Shown here one piece after another: positions 62,061 to 64,000 of a stretch of DNA of 64,000 nucleotides. Source of the stretch: Prorocentrum cordatum (taxonomy: Eukaryota; Sar; Dinophyceae; Prorocentrales; Prorocentraceae); the NCBI GenBank assembly GCA_963575745.1, contig CAUYUJ010019948.1, positions 1,090,483-1,154,482 on the forward strand, in the 5' to 3' direction. Each line of letters opens with the position of its first letter. Positions within the stretch are counted from its first letter, which is position 1. Below the pieces are notes generated by a model that was given only the letters and a program-made list of their open reading frames with translations, was not told the origin of the DNA and ran no database searches. The translations under genes and the position numbers were made by a program.

Positions 62061-62139
62061 AGCCACGGGGGGGTTCGGGTCTGTTACGGGCAGAGCGGGG
62101 ATCTTGGGCTGCGCGGTAGGGGGGTTTTTGATAGCCGGG

Positions 62140-62688
62140 GCGACGGTGAAATTTCAGGTGTTTGGATTCCATCGCTCGTGGATCCAGGAGAGCCCAGCCC
62201 GTCGGACCAGGACTGGATTCGTGCCGTGGGTAGCGCCGCGGCTGATTCTGCAGCTGCCAAGGTTGCGGAACGCATTTGGGTTTTATTCGTGGTTGATGAC
62301 GCCCAACCCACGGGCCAGTGAGGCATTACAGAGGTGCGAACGCGGCGGCGGCGGATCTCATCAAGGCTAAGGGTTCCTTGAGGGTTCTTGGGGGAGCCCG
62401 CTTGGTACCCCGAATTGGCGGTATCAGTGCTTTGTGGTTTCCCCAGGATCTGGAGAGGCGAAGTCCATGCGGAGCCACCACTGCTTTCGTACAGCTACCG
62501 CTAACGGCCGTCCGTTGATTGCTGCATGTTCCAACCCTTCCAAGATGGGCCTTGAGAACTTGGCCCGTACTGCGCCAGCTCAGCTTCCTAGCTACGCAGG
62601 GCCTCCCATGACGGGTCTTGCGGCTGGGGTGGAACGCGAGGCAGCGGCGGTTACAGCTCAGGCGTCGGCCAGCCATTCGGTTGGTTGA
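62140..62688 (+). pseudogene. decayed coding region, family unknown
   Basis: A protein-like frame reads VWIPSLVDPGEPSPSDQDWI then RAVGSAAADSAAAKVAERIW and VLFVVDDAQPTGQ, stopping at about 62310. Another frame continues AAADLIKAKGSLRVLGGARL. A third runs NPSKMGLENLARTAPAQLPS to a stop at 62688. A fragment of a family E repeat (62398-62460) lies within. Frame changes suggest an old gene broken by indels and a repeat insertion. Alternatively these are separate exons. Not identified. Confidence 0.35.
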
Positions 62689-62699
62689 TGGCCCGCGCC

Positions 62700-63365
62700 C
62701 TTGCCTCCTGTCTCTCTTCCCGCGCGCTGTGTTGCGCAAGTGTTCCAAATGCTCCCCAGCCGCTTTCGATGGCAAGCCCGGTTTCATCGCGCATCCTCAC
62801 CAGCAATTTTGAATGTACGTAGTCGTCCCGTCTCGGGCGACGTTGAGCGAGCGAGCGACGGGGTCGCAAATCAGGGCCTGAGGCATGTGGGCGGGCGAGG
62901 GGGACCAGGGGACGCATTGAAAGAAAACGAGGGGCCACGAGGTCTGGGGAAAACGAGGGGCCACGAGGTCTGTGCCATCCACACGCCCTTAATTTGTCAT
63001 CCCCCTCTTGGGACGCTTCCGAGCGTTGAGCGAGCGAGCCTGCTCTTCTGGAGGCCGTCGCCAGGGGGTCCGCCGCCGGGGAGGCCGCCCCTGAGGAGGC
63101 GCGGGCCCGCGCGGGCCCAACTGTGACGAACCAGCTGCGTTGAGGTGCCCCGGCCAAGACACTTGCCCATCGGTCGTTGAAAGTAGATACTTCTGGATCC
63201 CCATATTCCAATCTACTTTGAGCGCCGAGTGGCTTCACCGTTTCCGTCCTCTTTGGGGGGCGGGCGGAAACCCAATCTGCATTCAACGTCTTCCTACTCC
63301 GTGTTTCCACCTGCTTCTTCCGACCGACGGGCATGGTTCCGTCATTGGATACCGTCGTCCCGTTT
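62700..63365. other. no confident gene
   Basis: The 24-base segment starting AAAACGAGGGGCCACGAGGT is duplicated in tandem at 62926 and 62950. A minus-strand frame from 63334 (MPVGRKKQVETRSRKTLNAD) is open for 227 codons but lacks support. Confidence 0.3.
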
Positions 63366-63369
63366 CGAG

Positions 63370-63725
63370 GCTTGGGCCGGACGAAAGGGGGAGTTGGGGA
63401 AAGGGAGGGTTAAGAAATCTGCTGCATGCAGCTGGTTTCGGCCCCGCCGCCGGGCCCAGTCCTCGATGCATGGGCGCCTCCCGGCGCCGGGAGGCGCCGG
63501 GAAAATCAGCTACGTGTCAAACGACGCGAAGATCGGGACAAAATCGGATCGGGATAGCTCGAAATCTCTGAGAATCGGCGGGTTTGGAGGATGTATTGGG
63601 CGCCGCGGCCGCTCCAGAGCGTTCCGGAACGCTCTGAGAGCGCTCCGGAACGCTCTGGAGCGATTTATTCCGATCCTAGCCCTGTTTTATACGTGAGCTG
63701 ATTCTCACCCCCCCCCTTTGATATA
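63370..63725. repeat. dispersed repeat, family B, split by an insertion
   Basis: Left part 63370-63516 and right part 63690-63725 join to give the same sequence as the intact copies at 10546 and 22620. The break is at TACGTG, which is present on both sides. Confidence 0.85.
63517..63689 (+). mobile_element. family C MITE-like element, nested insertion with 6-bp TSD
   Basis: 173 bp inserted into a family B repeat. It is flanked by TACGTG at 63511-63516 and 63690-63695. The core GAGCGTTCCGGAACGCTCTG and GAGCGCTCCGGAACGCTCTG are self-complementary. The reverse complement aligns with 50448-50625 and 11925-12068. No ORF, so it depends on another element's enzyme. Confidence 0.85.
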
Positions 63726-64000
63726 TCCCCCCCGTTCGCGTGGCCCGATGGATGCCGTCGTCCCGTCTCGAGGGTCGGGCGGCGTGGAGCGAGAGTGGCG
63801 CTGCCCTCCGCGAGGCCGCAGCCGGGGAGGCCGCCGCCGGGCAGGCGCGGGCCCGCGGGGGGGCGGGGAGGGGGCGTCGGCGGGCCCCAGAGTCGAAGGA
63901 GTCGCCATGAGTGGCGCTCCGTGACCGCGCACAGTCCAGGACGCCGCCTGCTGTACGCGCCGCGTTTCGGGAGCCCTCAGCCCCGTTCCGTCAGGTATGG
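63725..64000. other. window end, nothing recognised
   Basis: GC-rich sequence with no supported exon. Confidence 0.3.

Noticed and set aside
494-64000. Many long open frames with poly-Ser, poly-Glu, poly-Pro, poly-Leu or poly-Arg
   Set aside because: They coincide exactly with GGA/TCC arrays, which are open in several frames at once. Composition explains them; only the unique segments beside them were considered as exons.

Overview
This window reads as nuclear DNA of a dinoflagellate, most likely a GC-rich thecate lineage such as Prorocentrum (genus is an inference). Four things point this way. Two loci carry relicts of the dinoflagellate spliced leader. The introns that can be modelled use GC-AG or GT-AG ends with an AG|G acceptor. 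A LINE with an RNase H and Cys-rich tail and a degenerate PPR array of the dinoflagellate type are present. Most of the remaining sequence is low-complexity or short dispersed repeats. There is no operon structure and no ribosome binding site. No tRNA, rRNA or snRNA gene was recognised.

Layout. 1-5.7 kb: minus-strand exons of two genes for disordered or unknown proteins, separated by GGA/TCC tracts. 7.7-9.0 kb: another minus-strand multi-exon gene. 9.0-11.7 kb: simple repeats and MITE-like repeats. 11.7-14.2 kb: the best complete gene, two exons on the plus strand, encoding a secreted protein with a C-terminal GDPH (VWD-like) region; its intron is built largely of three repeat families. 14.2-32 kb: repeat families, a 1.2 kb ATG/GAT satellite, GGA arrays, a small intron with unusually canonical ends (24.2 kb) and a decayed minus-strand coding region (20.4-21.6 kb). 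32.7-34.0 kb: a decayed PPR gene expanded by a 343-bp tandem repeat. 35.8-37.3 kb: a retrogene-like ORF behind a double spliced-leader relict, inserted in a CATA microsatellite. 37.3-40 kb: a nearly symmetric block of satellites. 41.5-44.6 kb: a 5'-truncated LINE inserted in a GGA array with a perfect 15-bp target-site duplication. 46.2-46.8 kb: a terminal exon of an unknown protein. 47-55 kb: GGA/TCC arrays with short Ala-rich exon candidates. 55.4-56.8 kb: a membrane/LRR retrogene behind another double spliced-leader relict. 57-64 kb: CCTCTTGG arrays, simple repeats, decayed ORFs and a nested MITE insertion at 63.5 kb whose empty site exists elsewhere in the window.

The genes do not form a pathway. 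What ties the window together is how its DNA was made: mRNA-derived gene copies, a LINE, at least seven families of small inverted-repeat elements, and purine/pyrimidine tracts that fill introns and receive insertions. Most long open reading frames here are artefacts of GGA/TCC, ATG, CACACG or CCTCTTGG repeats and are not annotated as genes. Exon boundaries are inferred from reading frame and splice motifs only.
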